Source: Caldilineales bacterium (GTDB lineage Bacteria; Chloroflexota; Anaerolineae; J102). Taken from it: a stretch of 41,798 nucleotides of DNA. Location of the stretch: the NCBI GenBank assembly GCA_019695115.1, contig JAIBAP010000054.1:1-41798 (forward strand), written 5' to 3'. A model generated the notes under the pieces. The model saw only the letters and a list, made by a program, of their open reading frames with translations. It was not told the DNA's origin and ran no database searches. A program made the translations under genes and the position numbers. Below, piece by piece: positions 1-9,641 of the stretch; position 1 is the stretch's first letter, and every line of letters begins with the position of its first letter.

Positions 1-120
1 CCCCCACCCACCCCCCCTCCCCCTCCCCATCCGCCCATCCCCCCACCCCCCACCCCCCCCCTCCCTCCCCATCCGCCCATCCCACCACTCCCCCACCTCC
101 CTGCGTCCCCACCTCCCTGC
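1..120. repeat. C-rich low-complexity array
   Basis: Imperfect tandem repetition of CCATCCGCCCATCCC-like words and C runs fills the DNA 3' of prfB. The same word family recurs at 2981-3236 and 34138-34320. No coding capacity is credible on either strand; the G-rich complement only yields Gly/Trp-rich shadow frames. The array may continue beyond the left edge. Confidence 0.8.
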
Positions 121-136
121 GTCCCTCCTTCTCCCC

Positions 137-1238
137 CTACCCCTCACTCACCTGCAACTTCAGCCAGGCATCGATAAACGCATCGATATCCCCATCCAGC
201 ACTGCCCCCGTATTCCCCGTCTCATACTCCGTCCGCTCATCCTTCACCATCTGATACGGCTGCAACACATAATTGCGGATGCGGCTGCCGAACCCCGCCT
301 TCACATACGCCCCCCGCAGCGCCGCCTCCTGCGCCTCCCGCTTCTCCTGCTCGATCTCATACAACTTCGCCCGCAGCACCCGCATCGCACTCTCCCGATT
401 CTGCAACTGACTGCGCTCATTCTGGCAACTCACCACAATCCCCGTCGGCAAATGCGTCAACCGCACCGCCGTCGAATTCTTCTGCACATTCTGCCCGCCC
501 GCCCCGCCCGACAAAAACACATCCATCTTCACCTCCTCGGGCCGGATCTCGATCTCGATATCATCCTCCAGGATCGGCATCACCTCCACCTTCGTAAACG
601 ACGTATGCCGCCGGGCGCTGGCATCGAACGGACTGATCCGCACCAGCCGATGATTACCCTTCTCCCCCTTCAGATAACCATAAGCCCACGCCCCCTCGAT
701 CTCCACCGTCGCCGTCTTGATCCCAGCCTCATCCCCCGGCATCATATCCGTCACCGTCGACTTGAACCCCCGCCGCTCGGCCCAGCGCAAATACATCCGC
801 AGCAGCATACTCGTCCAGTCCGCCGCCTCCGTCCCCCCCTCGCCGGCGTGCAAAGTCAGGATCGCCCCGGCGTCATCGTGCGGCCCCGAAAGCGCCAACT
901 TCAGCTCGCGCTGATCGACCGCCGCCCCCAACCGCGCCGCCTCCTCGGCCAGGATCGCCTCGATCTCGGCGTCCTCCTCCATCTCCGCCAGCTCCAACAA
1001 CTCCAGCGCCTCGTTCACGCCCCGATCCAGCTGCTCCCAGCCCTGCACCAACTCTTGCAGAGCCGCCAACTGCCGCATCGTCGCCTGCGCCGCCGCCGGG
1101 TCCGACCACAGATCAGGCGCCGCCGCCTGCTGCTCCAACTTCTCCAACTGTGCTAAACGGGCAGGCCAGTCAAAGACGCCCCCTGATTGTCTGAAGGCGC
1201 TCCTTCAGAGATTCGAGTTGCACTCGTACTTCACTCAT
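137..1238 (-). CDS. prfB: Peptide chain release factor 2 (programmed +1 frameshift)
   Basis: RF2 recognises UGA/UAA stop codons and triggers peptidyl-tRNA hydrolysis on the ribosome. The gene is in two frames. A 22-codon ORF starting MSEVRVQLESL runs from 1238 to a UGA at 1170-1172. It ends in AGGGGG-CGT-CTT-TGA-C, the classic RF2 shift site with an internal Shine-Dalgarno-like AGGGGG. A +1 slip at CTT reads on as DWPARLAQLEKLEQQ and continues to 137, giving about 366 aa, normal for RF2. The anticodon-mimic SPF tripeptide is near residues 202-204 and the catalytic GGQ near 247-249. A GGAG lies upstream of the ATG. High cellular RF2 should terminate at the UGA, low RF2 should allow the shift: known autoregulation in this family. 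Confidence 0.95.
1170..1185 (-). promoter_or_regulatory. RF2 programmed frameshift site
   Basis: On the minus strand the sequence AGGGGGCGTCTTTGAC matches the known RF2 recoding signal: an SD-like stimulator three nucleotides before a CTT slippery codon, followed by the UGA stop and a C in the +4 position, which makes UGA weak. Confidence 0.93.
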
Positions 1239-1317
1239 CTTACATACTCCATGAAAGTAGAGGAGCGGTCGGATCGCTGCGAACGCTCCGACAGCTTCGT
1301 TCCCGATCAAGCCATCA

Positions 1318-2163
1318 TCACCCGGCCCTCTGCTGCTTGCGCGCCTGGCCGAGAAGAAAATACAAATTTGCCTTGTGCATCTGCTGCACGAACCCATTCA
1401 GGGCGATGCGGGACAGCCCGCACTCATCCAGAGTCAACGTCTCCAGCTCCTCCTTGCCCCCGCCCCGCGCCGCCACCGCCCGCGCGTGCGCCTCCACCTT
1501 GTCCAGATAATCGAGATGCGTCTGCAAGACGGTATTCACCTCCCCGCGCAGCAACACATCACCGTGCCCCTGCACCACATCCTCCACCGGCGACAACTCC
1601 ATGATCTCGCGCAGCGAGCGGCGGAAATCGTTGATATTGCCATTGATGAAATAGGGCGCCGGCATCACCGTATCGCTGGCGAACAGCACCTTCTCCTCCT
1701 TCACATAGACCGTGATCACATCCGGCGAATGCCCTGGCGAATGCCGCAGCGTCACCGTAAAATCCCCCAGCCGCAGCGTCGCCTCCTTCTCCACCAACAT
1801 ACTCGGCAGATGCAGCGACACCTCGGCCAGGGCCGCGTGCCGTTGCCTGGCCTCGATCAACGCCGGCCGCGTCTGCTTGATCATCAGGTCGCGACACAGC
1901 AAATGCCCCACCACCTCAGCCTCGGGGAAAAGATAGGCCCCATAGACATGGTCGGCGTGCGAATGCGTCAGCACCAGAAAACGCACCCGCGAACGCAGCC
2001 GGCGATGCACGAAATCGATGATCTCCTGCGTCTCCTGCGGAAAGGGCAGCGTATCGATCACGATACAGCCCTCGTTCGTCGTCACCAGCCCGGCGTTCAC
2101 CTGGGCATACAGGCCGCTTCGAAACACAAAAACGTGGTCGGCGATGCGCTCACGCAAAACCAT
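1318..2163 (-). CDS. MBL-fold metallo-hydrolase
   Basis: A 281-aa soluble protein of the metallo-beta-lactamase fold. The metal-binding signature HSHADH is near residues 67-72. Further expected ligands follow in order: a His in SPGHSPD, an Asp in ASDTVMP and a His in QGHGD, so both metal sites look complete. There is no signal peptide, so a cytoplasmic hydrolase is likely. The motif set is that of the broad glyoxalase-II/beta-lactamase-like superfamily and the substrate cannot be read from sequence. The start ATG at 2163 lacks a close Shine-Dalgarno (a GAGG lies about 13 nt upstream). The gene lies upstream of prfB on the same strand with an 80-nt gap and may or may not be cotranscribed. Confidence 0.85.
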   Translation of the reverse strand: MVLRERIADHVFVFRSGLYAQVNAGLVTTNEGCIVIDTLPFPQETQEIIDFVHRRLRSRVRFLVLTHSHADHVYGAYLFPEAEVVGHLLCRDLMIKQTRPALIEARQRHAALAEVSLHLPSMLVEKEATLRLGDFTVTLRHSPGHSPDVITVYVKEEKVLFASDTVMPAPYFINGNINDFRRSLREIMELSPVEDVVQGHGDVLLRGEVNTVLQTHLDYLDKVEAHARAVAARGGGKEELETLTLDECGLSRIALNGFVQQMHKANLYFLLGQARKQQRAG

Positions 2164-2362
2164 GACAGATCAAAACCTCGCAAACAGTCAGAAAAAGTGC
2201 AGCGCCCAGGAACAGGCGCTGTCAAAAGGGATCGTAGCACAGCCTGGCCGTGCGATCAAGGCTTCGTGTCTAATTCACACGAACTAAGCTAAGTCGAAGA
2301 AACCCTACAGGTCTTGAAACCTTTAGGGTTTTGGTCGGTGGGGGTTTGGGTGGCCGGACGAC
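2164..2362. other. Intergenic stretch with imperfect palindrome
   Basis: No gene is visible. At 2303-2328 the sequence CCCTACAGGT, a 6-nt loop and ACCTTTAGGG form a 10-bp stem with one mismatch. It is related to the two longer AGACCCTAAAGGTCT palindromes at 15313-15397, so it is a dispersed copy of that element. Confidence 0.5.
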
Positions 2363-2395
2363 AAAAAAAGACCGGCCTCTCAACGAGGCCCGGCC
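2363..2395 (-). terminator. Rho-independent terminator
   Basis: Reading the minus strand, GGCCGGGCCTC-GTTG-AGAGGCCGGTC forms a strong GC-rich hairpin followed immediately by seven T. It ends the transcript that contains the putative 6S RNA upstream. There is no T tract on the plus-strand side, so it is directional. Confidence 0.85.
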
Positions 2396-2465
2396 TGAAT
2401 AAACTGGCCCGCCCGGCGTTCTGGCGCCGGCGTGGCCGCATAATGCCACGTAGCCTCTTCCATAC

Positions 2466-2614
2466 CGTGTGCTCAGATTGGTTTGAACCTGCTTGCGCAG
2501 GTGGGGGCCTTGGCCCGGTTTCCGCCTTGCCCGCCATGGGCTGTCGCGTCCGTCCGGGACATCTCCGGCCCCCGAGAGGTAGGTGTTGGCTCAGAACGTC
2601 TCAGGAGCATCACG
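2466..2614 (-). ncRNA. ssrS: Putative 6S RNA
   Basis: 6S RNA binds housekeeping RNA polymerase by mimicking an open promoter. Seen here: a roughly 150-nt element on the minus strand, followed by two small hairpins and a T-run terminator. Its ends pair (CGTG and GCTC near 2614 with GAGC and CACG near 2466). The 5' side contains CTGAGCC, and the 3' side a perfect hairpin ACCTGC-GCAA-GCAGGT running into AGGTTCAA. These resemble the CCTGAGCC and CACCT..AGGTTCAA elements flanking the central bubble of proteobacterial 6S RNAs. A GGGGGCC/GGCCCCC stem encloses the apical part. No ORF, tmRNA, RNase P or SRP core signature is seen. The identification rests on motif memory, not on a covariance-model search. 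Confidence 0.55.
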
Positions 2615-2703
2615 CGTATGAAAGTAAAGCTACAACCAGAGCATAGCACAACCCACCCCGCCGCGCAAATGCCACCCGGATCGGGGGATGAAGGTGCAGC
2701 AGT

Positions 2704-2766
2704 GGTCAGTCGTCAGTGGTCAGTCGTCAGTCGGCAGTGGTCAGTCGGCAGTAGTCAGTCGGCAGT
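2704..2766. repeat. Heptad array, GGTCAGT/CGGCAGT words
   Basis: Nine consecutive 7-nt words, variants of GGTCAGT, CGTCAGT and CGGCAGT, in strict phase. It lies between the putative 6S RNA and folD and has no coding sense. Confidence 0.85.
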
Positions 2767-2815
2767 CAACGCCAAACGCCACCCACCGCCTTGTCACCTT
2801 ACCCCTTGTCTACCT

Positions 2816-2900
2816 CCCCCTTGTCTACTTGTCTACCTATCTACTTGTCTACCTGTCTACCTGTCTACCTCCCCCTTGTCTACTTGTCTACCTGTCTACC
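2816..2900. repeat. TGTCTACC octad array
   Basis: Tandem 8-nt words TGTCTACC, TATCTACT and similar, interrupted by short C runs. The same words reappear at about 24624-24640, in front of tgt. Confidence 0.8.
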
Positions 2901-2939
2901 CTCCCCCCCAAAACAATTGTGCCAGAAATTACAAAGAAA

Positions 2940-2969
2940 TTGCACCATCCCGTCCCCCTGTGCTATAGT
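2940..2969 (+). promoter_or_regulatory. Candidate folD promoter
   Basis: TTGCAC (2940-2945), an 18-bp spacer and TATAGT (2964-2969) preceded by TG form a reasonable housekeeping promoter. Transcription would start near 2976, exactly where the C-rich array begins, so the array would become the folD 5' leader. This is a consensus match by eye only. Confidence 0.45.
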
Positions 2970-2980
2970 TGATCCGGTTG

Positions 2981-3236
2981 CCCCACCCCCCATCCCCCAT
3001 CCGCCCATCCCAGCAATCCGCCCCCACCCCCATCCGCCCATCCCAGCAATCCGCCCACCCTCATCCGCCCATCCCAGCAATCCGCCCACCCCAACAATCC
3101 GCCCACCCCAACAATCCGCCCATCCCCCATCCGCCCATCCCCCCATCCGCCCATCCCCCCATCCGCCCATCCCAGCAATCCGCCCATCCCAGTAATCCGC
3201 CCGCCCCAACAATCCGCCCATCCGCATCCACCCACC
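2981..3236. repeat. C-rich CCGCCCATCCC array in folD leader
   Basis: About 255 nt of repeated ATCCGCCCATCCC and AGCAATCCGCCC words, almost without G in runs on the plus strand. It ends about 15 nt before the folD ribosome-binding site. Same family as 1-120 and 34138-34320. Confidence 0.85.
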
Positions 3237-3260
3237 CAACCTCATCCCACGGAGGACCAT

Positions 3261-4142
3261 GTGACAGCCCAAATCATCGATGGCCAGGCCATCGCCGCCC
3301 AGATTCGGGGCGAAATCAAAGCCGAAGTCGAACAAATGAAGGCCGCCATCGGCAAAGTCCCCGGCCTCGCCGCCGTCTTGGTCGGCGAGCGCAAAGACTC
3401 ACAAACCTATGTCCGCATGAAGAAAAAGGCCTGCGCCGAGGTCGGCATCGCCTCCTTCGGCTATGACCTGCCCGCCGACATCAGCCAGGCCGACCTGAAA
3501 CAGGTCGTCGCCGAACTAAACGCCAACCCCGACGTCCACGGCATCCTCGTCCAACTGCCCCTCCCCGGCCACCTGGACGAAGAAGACATCCTCGGCGCCG
3601 TCAGCATCGAAAAAGACGTCGACGGCTTCCACCCTCTCAACATCGGCCGCCTGTCGATGAAGCGCCGCGAGCCACTGTTCACCCCCTGCACCCCGCGCGG
3701 CTGCATCGAACTGATCACCCGCAGCGGCTTTGCCATCGAGGGCAAGCGCGCCGTCGTCCTCGGCCGCAGCAACATCGTCGGCCTGCCGGCGGCCATGCTC
3801 CTCCTCCACCGCAACGCCACCGTCACCATCTGCCACTCGCGCACGGCCGACCTGCCCGCCGTCGTCCGTGAGGCCGAGATCCTGATTGCCGCCGTGGGCC
3901 GGGCGCAGATGGTGCGCGGGGACTGGATCAAGCCCGGCGCCGTAATCATCGATGTTGGCGTCAACGCCGTCGATGACCCCAGCGACCCCCGCGGCTACAA
4001 ACTGGTGGGCGATGTCAACTTCGCGGAAGCCAAAGAAGTGGCCGGGGCCATCACCCCGGTGCCGGGCGGCGTCGGCCCCATGACCATTGCCATGCTCCTG
4101 CGCAACACCACCGACGGCGCCCGCCGCGCGTACGGTTTCTGA
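3261..4142 (+). CDS. folD: Bifunctional methylene-THF dehydrogenase/methenyl-THF cyclohydrolase
   Basis: FolD interconverts 5,10-methylene-, methenyl- and 10-formyl-tetrahydrofolate in the cytoplasm, feeding purine synthesis and formyl-Met. The 293-aa length is typical. The catalytic-domain motif TYVRMKKKA contains the expected active-site lysine near residue 55. VQLPLPGH, DVDGFHPLN and the nucleotide-binding GRSNIVGLP segment follow, and the C-terminal TPVPGGVGPMT is diagnostic. The GTG start at 3261 is chosen because GGAGG lies 5 nt upstream at 3251-3255; the overlapping ATG at 3259 runs into TGA at once. The gene stands alone on the plus strand behind a C-rich transcribed leader. Confidence 0.96.
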   Translation: MTAQIIDGQAIAAQIRGEIKAEVEQMKAAIGKVPGLAAVLVGERKDSQTYVRMKKKACAEVGIASFGYDLPADISQADLKQVVAELNANPDVHGILVQLPLPGHLDEEDILGAVSIEKDVDGFHPLNIGRLSMKRREPLFTPCTPRGCIELITRSGFAIEGKRAVVLGRSNIVGLPAAMLLLHRNATVTICHSRTADLPAVVREAEILIAAVGRAQMVRGDWIKPGAVIIDVGVNAVDDPSDPRGYKLVGDVNFAEAKEVAGAITPVPGGVGPMTIAMLLRNTTDGARRAYGF

Positions 4143-4165
4143 ACCGAAGTCACTGGCGCTGCCAT

Positions 4166-4288
4166 TCAGCCGAGTATCTCATCAATCACGCGAGCAAGGG
4201 TCGGCGCACCTGATTGTTCGACCCCTGTCATCGTGTGCTTGTGTTCGGCTTGTGGCAGCGCCGGTTTATGGGCGGCATTGTCGTGCAT
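4166..4288 (-). CDS. Small ORF downstream of the 98-aa unknown
   Basis: A 40-aa reading frame starting MHDNAAHKPALPQ and ending ARVIDEILG. It overlaps the end of the 98-aa gene by 23 nt in another frame. A GGGAG about 8 nt upstream of its ATG is a plausible ribosome-binding site and the overlap suggests translational coupling. It matches nothing I recognise. It could be the remnant of a longer second gene of a toxin-antitoxin-like pair, or not a gene at all. Confidence 0.3.
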   Translation of the reverse strand: MHDNAAHKPALPQAEHKHTMTGVEQSGAPTLARVIDEILG

Positions 4289-4562
4289 TTCCCAGCTCCC
4301 GCAACTCAAGTTCAAGGCCTTCGAGCAACTTCGCTTCGCCCGCCCACTCCACGTACTCCAGATCGCCGCCCTGGAGGTCCTCGGCCGACATCTCGGCAAG
4401 GAAACGACTTGTACTTACTGCGTAGCGTTCTTCGAAGCTGGCCAGCCGGCATCGCGTACGCTGGATACTGGCCCGCAAGCGCACTTGATAGCTCGCCAAC
4501 ACATGCTGCACGGTTTGGGCCGTCCGGCGATCCGGTAATTCGATAACCATTTCGACGCTCAT
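4266..4562 (-). CDS. Hypothetical protein, antitoxin-like small helical protein
   Basis: A 98-aa protein starting MSVEMVIELPD. An acidic, helix-rich central part contains FEERYAVSTSRFLAEMSAED and later EYVEWAGEAKLLEGLELEL. The F..RY..S...F pattern followed by D..EW resembles small proteins often found as the first gene of antitoxin-like pairs in cyanobacteria and Chloroflexota. That is a resemblance from memory, not a family assignment. The start at 4562 has AGAGG about 8 nt upstream. Codon use and composition look coding. It is followed by a 40-aa overlapping ORF and no complete toxin gene is visible. Confidence 0.55.
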   Translation of the reverse strand: MSVEMVIELPDRRTAQTVQHVLASYQVRLRASIQRTRCRLASFEERYAVSTSRFLAEMSAEDLQGGDLEYVEWAGEAKLLEGLELELRELGNARQCRP

Positions 4563-4652
4563 GGCGTTTGCCTCTCTGGGTTGGGTTCTTGCTGAAATCC
4601 ATTCGCTGATGCTAACAACGCCATTGTATGCTGGCTGAGGCCGCGATGCAAT

Positions 4653-4683
4653 AGTGCGACGCACCTGGCAGGTGCGTCGCACT
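4653..4683. repeat. Perfect palindrome, copy 1
   Basis: AGTGCGACGCACCT, loop GGC, AGGTGCGTCGCACT: a 14-bp perfect inverted repeat 10 nt beyond the stop codon of the beta-helix gene. It can form a strong hairpin but no T tract follows. A sister copy sits at 7076-7106 and a longer relative at 7741-7806. Confidence 0.9.
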
Positions 4684-4693
4684 TCTCTCTCTC

Positions 4694-6799
4694 TCATCGC
4701 CCCAACCACCGCGGCAGCCAATGACGGAAGACGGCTGGCGTGCTGGTGGGGGTCGGGGTGGCGGTAGGGGTGGCGGTGGGGGTATCTGTTGGCGTCGGCG
4801 TGGCGGTGTCGGTCGGCGTCGGGGTATCGGTCGGCGTGGCGGTGGGCGTCGGGGTGGGGGTGTCGGTCGGCGTGGCGGTGGGCGTCTCGGTGGGGGTCGG
4901 GGTCGCCGTGCGGGTGGCCGTTGGCGTGCGCGTGGGCGTCCGCGTGGGTGTTGGGGTGCGCGTGGCCGTGCGGGTAGGGGTGATAGTGGGCGTAGGCGTG
5001 CGCGTGGGCGTGGCGGTGGCGGCCGGCGGCTCCTGCACCTCGAAGGCGCCGGCGTCGCACTCGTTGGCCGTGGCGGCGCCATCCCCGTCGCGTGGACGCG
5101 GCAGCCCGCGCTGGTCGGTGCTGATGCAATCGGCGGACGGCGCCCGGTCGATGGCCGGGCTGCCGGGGCTGAGGGCGTGCGTCTGCGTGGGGCCGCCGTT
5201 ATCGGCCAGCGGAGCGAGGATGTCGGCCAGACTCGTGGGCAGGTTGCCCGTCTGTGTGGCGATCACATCGGTGCAGCTGGCCCCACTGCACGGGGAGAAC
5301 CCGGCGAATGCCTGGCTATCGGTTTCGCCGCTCTGTCCGAAGACGTTGAACGCATCGGCGCCGATGATTCCACCCGGTCCGACAGGCAACTCGACATCCA
5401 CCTCTGCTCCGGCCGGGGCGCTGTTGCCGGCGACGATGTTGCGCCGCCACTGGAAGTTCTGCGTGGGGTAGAGTGGGACAAAGATGCCGCCGCCCTCGTG
5501 GGCCGTGTTGCCGGTGATCGTCGTGTTATCAATGTGATTGAGGCTGCCAAACAGACCGCCGCCTTGCCCATAGGCCGAATTACCCGAGAGGGTGCTGTTG
5601 ATCAGGGTCAGGTTGTTGAACGTGGCAAAGATCGCTCCGCCCTGGCCCAAGAAGCCGGTCATGGGGCGTGATTTCAAGGTGGCATTCCCGGTCAGCGTGC
5701 TGTTGAGCACCGCCATCCGCCCGCCCTCGATACCGCCGCCGAGATACGTAGCCGTGTTGTTGCGGATGGTGGTCTGCTGAATCGTACACGTCTGGCCGGC
5801 GTAGACGGCGCCGCATCTGATGCCCCCACCCGAAAGCGAGGACGAGTTGCCAGAAACCGTGCTCTGACCGATATAGAGATAGTCCCCGACAAGGGACACG
5901 CCCCCGCCCATATTATCCGTGATCGCACTATCCGTGATCGTCAATCGGGGGCTGGTATGAATGCCGCCACCGCCCCCGGCGCTGTTTCCGGAAATGGTGC
6001 TGCGCCGTACGGTCACGGTCGTAGCTTGTCCCCAGAAGCCGCCGCCACCGATGGTGGCCGTGTTGTTTGAAATGATGCTATCCTCGATCGTGACCGTGCT
6101 GTTCGTGTCGGCATGGATGCCGCCGCCCCATGTATAGCTGGAATTGCCGGTGATCGTGCAGTTCATGATCGTGACCGTGCTCTGCTTGGCTCTCAGCCCG
6201 GCCCCATACGTGTTCCAGACCTCGCCCTGCACGGTGCTGCCGCCGGAGATGGTGCAATTCTTCAGCGTCAGCGCCGCCTGCTTGGCGTACAGGATGCGAA
6301 AGTTGCGAGAGGCGGGGTTGCGTGTGATGGAATGCCCCACGCCATCCAGGGTCATGTTGCTGGTGATGGTCGGCAGCGCGGTGGTCAGAACCACATCCGT
6401 GGCCAGTTGGATCACATCCGTCCCCTGGCCCTTCGGGCAGCCGCCGGCGGCGGCATCGGTATTGGCGGCGGTAATGGCATCCGCCAGCGTGCAGCTGCCA
6501 TGCACCGTGATCAGGTTGGCCGGCGCCGCCTGGCTGCCACTGCCGAGGGCCAGCAGCAGCGCCGCCCCGGCCAGGCCCACGCCCAACCGCCGCTGCAACA
6601 CCTGCCTCTGTCCCGGTCGCAGCCGCCGCAAGCGCTCCTTCCACAGCGCATAGCGCGCCGCCAACGCTGCGCCGCTTTCGGCCAGCAACTTCAGCAGCCA
6701 GGGCCTGTCCTGTCCTGCCTGCCGCGCCGCTTCGGCGGTCAATTCCTGCCAGGCTGCCAGCAGGCCATTGTCATCGCCAGGTCTTTGCTCTGCAAACAT
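4694..6799 (-). CDS. Cell-surface parallel beta-helix protein with Thr/Pro stalk
   Basis: A 701-aa protein. An N-terminal cytoplasmic stretch of about 70 residues is rich in Arg and Leu. One membrane segment follows at about 72-90 ([16 protein letters not shown]), then a CSLREA-like motif [20 protein letters not shown]. Next come many short turns of NSTVSGN/GGGI type, typical of a Pmp-like right-handed beta-helix. Last come about 100 residues of TPT repeats and the tail [13 protein letters not shown]. It is probably displayed outside the membrane as an adhesin-like or polysaccharide-active protein; no catalytic residue set is obvious. The start at 6799 is chosen because AGGAGG lies 9 nt upstream; the frame stays open to 7012 without such support. 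It is bracketed by two copies of one palindrome. Confidence 0.85.
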   Translation of the reverse strand: MFAEQRPGDDNGLLAAWQELTAEAARQAGQDRPWLLKLLAESGAALAARYALWKERLRRLRPGQRQVLQRRLGVGLAGAALLLALGSGSQAAPANLITVHGSCTLADAITAANTDAAAGGCPKGQGTDVIQLATDVVLTTALPTITSNMTLDGVGHSITRNPASRNFRILYAKQAALTLKNCTISGGSTVQGEVWNTYGAGLRAKQSTVTIMNCTITGNSSYTWGGGIHADTNSTVTIEDSIISNNTATIGGGGFWGQATTVTVRRSTISGNSAGGGGGIHTSPRLTITDSAITDNMGGGVSLVGDYLYIGQSTVSGNSSSLSGGGIRCGAVYAGQTCTIQQTTIRNNTATYLGGGIEGGRMAVLNSTLTGNATLKSRPMTGFLGQGGAIFATFNNLTLINSTLSGNSAYGQGGGLFGSLNHIDNTTITGNTAHEGGGIFVPLYPTQNFQWRRNIVAGNSAPAGAEVDVELPVGPGGIIGADAFNVFGQSGETDSQAFAGFSPCSGASCTDVIATQTGNLPTSLADILAPLADNGGPTQTHALSPGSPAIDRAPSADCISTDQRGLPRPRDGDGAATANECDAGAFEVQEPPAATATPTRTPTPTITPTRTATRTPTPTRTPTRTPTATRTATPTPTETPTATPTDTPTPTPTATPTDTPTPTDTATPTPTDTPTATPTATPTPTSTPAVFRHWLPRWLGR

Positions 6800-7075
6800 C
6801 TTCGTTAGCCTCCTACGCATCTGCATGAGGCAGGCTGCTCCGGCCTCCAGCCAGCGCGCCTGCGGTGATAATTGCGCCCTGGGCAGCCGAGCCTCAACCT
6901 GGCCCGCGCCTGGTCCCAGAGGTGACGCCTTCAGCGGCCCAGCCTGCCCGAAGCGGCCCCCGGGGGAGGGTGCACCTGTGCTCCAAAGCAGCCAACGCCA
7001 CTGCTTGCCCATCCTACTCCCCTTTTCTCCCCTGCGCTACGACTTTAGTCACATCCGCGCCACGAATTTTCAGCC
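6800..7075. other. Upstream region of the beta-helix gene
   Basis: No separate gene is recognisable. The minus-strand frame of the beta-helix gene stays open to 7012, but that extension is Pro/Gly-rich and unsupported. A GACTTTAGTC at about 7040-7049 matches the core of the palindrome found twice at 23188-23262. Confidence 0.4.
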
Positions 7076-7106
7076 AGTGCGTCGCACCTGGCAGGTGCGA
7101 CGCACT
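7076..7106. repeat. Perfect palindrome, copy 2
   Basis: AGTGCGTCGCACCT, loop GGC, AGGTGCGACGCACT: 14-bp perfect arms. Relative to copy 1 at 4653, the A:T pair in the arm is exchanged for T:A on both sides, so pairing is kept. The stop codon of the disrupted toxin gene overlaps its last base. Confidence 0.9.
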
Positions 7107-7444
7107 TACAGTTCGGCCAAAAGCAACTCCAAGTCCTCGTAATCGTATGGTGGACGCTTTTGGATGCTCAGGACGACGACTTCGCCCCAGGCGTCATTGA
7201 TGGCGTAGATGACTCGCCAGTCATCAATACGAATCCGCCTTGCTTCCCATTCCACCGGCGCGGGGAATTGTAGAGTCAATTCGATGCTCGTGCCAGGCCG
7301 GGGATCATCACCCCAATCATCGATGATCCGCTTAACCTATTGGCGAACGTGACCCGGAAGGCGCTTGCGGGCATTGTGCACCGCCGGTCTGGCCCACACT
7401 TTGTAGTGTGGCTGAAACTCGCGCCGACTACCCGACTTCGTCAT
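7106..7444 (-). pseudogene. RelE/ParE-family toxin with in-frame amber stop
   Basis: Conceptual 112-codon frame beginning MTKSGSRREFQPHYKVW. The second half is typical of the RelE/ParE mRNA-interferase or gyrase-poison fold: EWEARRIRID, DWRVIYAIND, EVVVLSIQKRPPYDYEDLE. A single TAG at 7337-7339, directly after GHVRQ, interrupts it near codon 36. The rest of the frame is intact to TAA at 7106. Its ATG overlaps the end of the antitoxin gene by 17 nt, the normal arrangement of such operons. Either the toxin is dead, or the stop is suppressed, or a shorter product starts downstream; I consider inactivation most likely. A sequencing error at one base would also explain it. Confidence 0.75.
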
Positions 7445-7697
7445 CGTCCCAGGCGTCGCGAATGCTGTCCCAGTCCAACCAACCGGCTTGTTCCGGCCTT
7501 CCGCCCGCTGCGGCTAACTCCTGCAAGCCAAGCTGGGCGATCTTGGCGTCCGTTACGGCCTCGACCCACTCTGACAGTAGTTCCCATGATCGCACATCCA
7601 TCAGCACAGCTGTGCGCTGGCCGTTGCCATCGACGACGAATTGTAGAGGTGAGATGGCGTTTGCAATCATCGCCGCCTCGCTGGTGCGCGTGGACAT
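7428..7697 (-). CDS. Phd/YefM-like antitoxin
   Basis: An 89-aa protein. The region PLQFVVDGNGQRTAVLMDVRSWELL resembles the Phd/YefM-type DNA-binding fold in which a short strand ends in AVLMD, followed by an acidic tail DWDSIRDAWDDDEVG that would wrap the toxin. It would neutralise the overlapping RelE/ParE-type toxin and repress the operon. The listed ATG at 7697 has no clear ribosome-binding site; an internal ATG (MIANAISPLQF) at 7670 with GAGG 6 nt upstream is an equally good start. The antitoxin remains intact although the toxin is interrupted. Confidence 0.7.
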   Translation of the reverse strand: MSTRTSEAAMIANAISPLQFVVDGNGQRTAVLMDVRSWELLSEWVEAVTDAKIAQLGLQELAAAGGRPEQAGWLDWDSIRDAWDDDEVG

Positions 7698-7740
7698 GAT
7701 GGTAGCTTAGCACTACGAGCACAAAAGTCAAATCGCCTCA

Positions 7741-7806
7741 GTAAGTGGTAAGTGCGTCGCACTCAGAGCAACCATCGGTTGCCGGCGCAACGCACTTACC
7801 ACTTAC
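7741..7806. repeat. Long palindrome, 17-bp arms
   Basis: GTAAGTGGTAAGTGCGT at 7741-7757 pairs perfectly with ACGCACTTACCACTTAC at 7790-7806. The enclosed 32 nt contain a smaller CAACC/GGTTG hairpin. The AGTGCGTCGCAC core links it to the palindromes at 4653 and 7076. Location: between the antitoxin promoter side and the aspS 3' end. Confidence 0.85.
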
Positions 7807-7816
7807 CAATGACCAA

Positions 7817-7876
7817 TCCTTCGACTCCGCTCAGGACAAGCCTCCAATCTCCAGTCTCCAAATCTCCAATCTCCCC
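7817..7876. repeat. TCCTTCG..GGACAAG element plus CCAATCT heptads
   Basis: TCCTTCGACTCCGCTCAGG and ACAAG at 7817-7840 form one copy of a dispersed 23-24-nt element (others at 24651, 24710, 24772, 36589). CCAATCT-type 7-nt words follow up to the aspS stop codon. Confidence 0.7.
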
Positions 7877-9637
<1,761 letters not shown>

Positions 9638-9641
9638 AGTT

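Noticed and set aside
2363-2614. tmRNA, RNase P RNA or SRP RNA in the folD upstream gap
   Set aside because: No tRNA-like ends, no GAGGAAAGUCC block and no SRP GGUCAGG/GGAAGCAGCC core could be found. 6S RNA fits better.
2880-3335. Gly/Trp-rich repetitive protein frames (GGMGGWADW-like) on the minus strand
   Set aside because: They arise from translating the C-rich intergenic array, and the same happens at 34068-34336. There is no start signal, and the frames extend into folD antisense.
4734-5020. Long Gly/Arg and Val/Gly repetitive frames on the plus strand
   Set aside because: They are the complement of the Thr/Pro stalk of the beta-helix protein.
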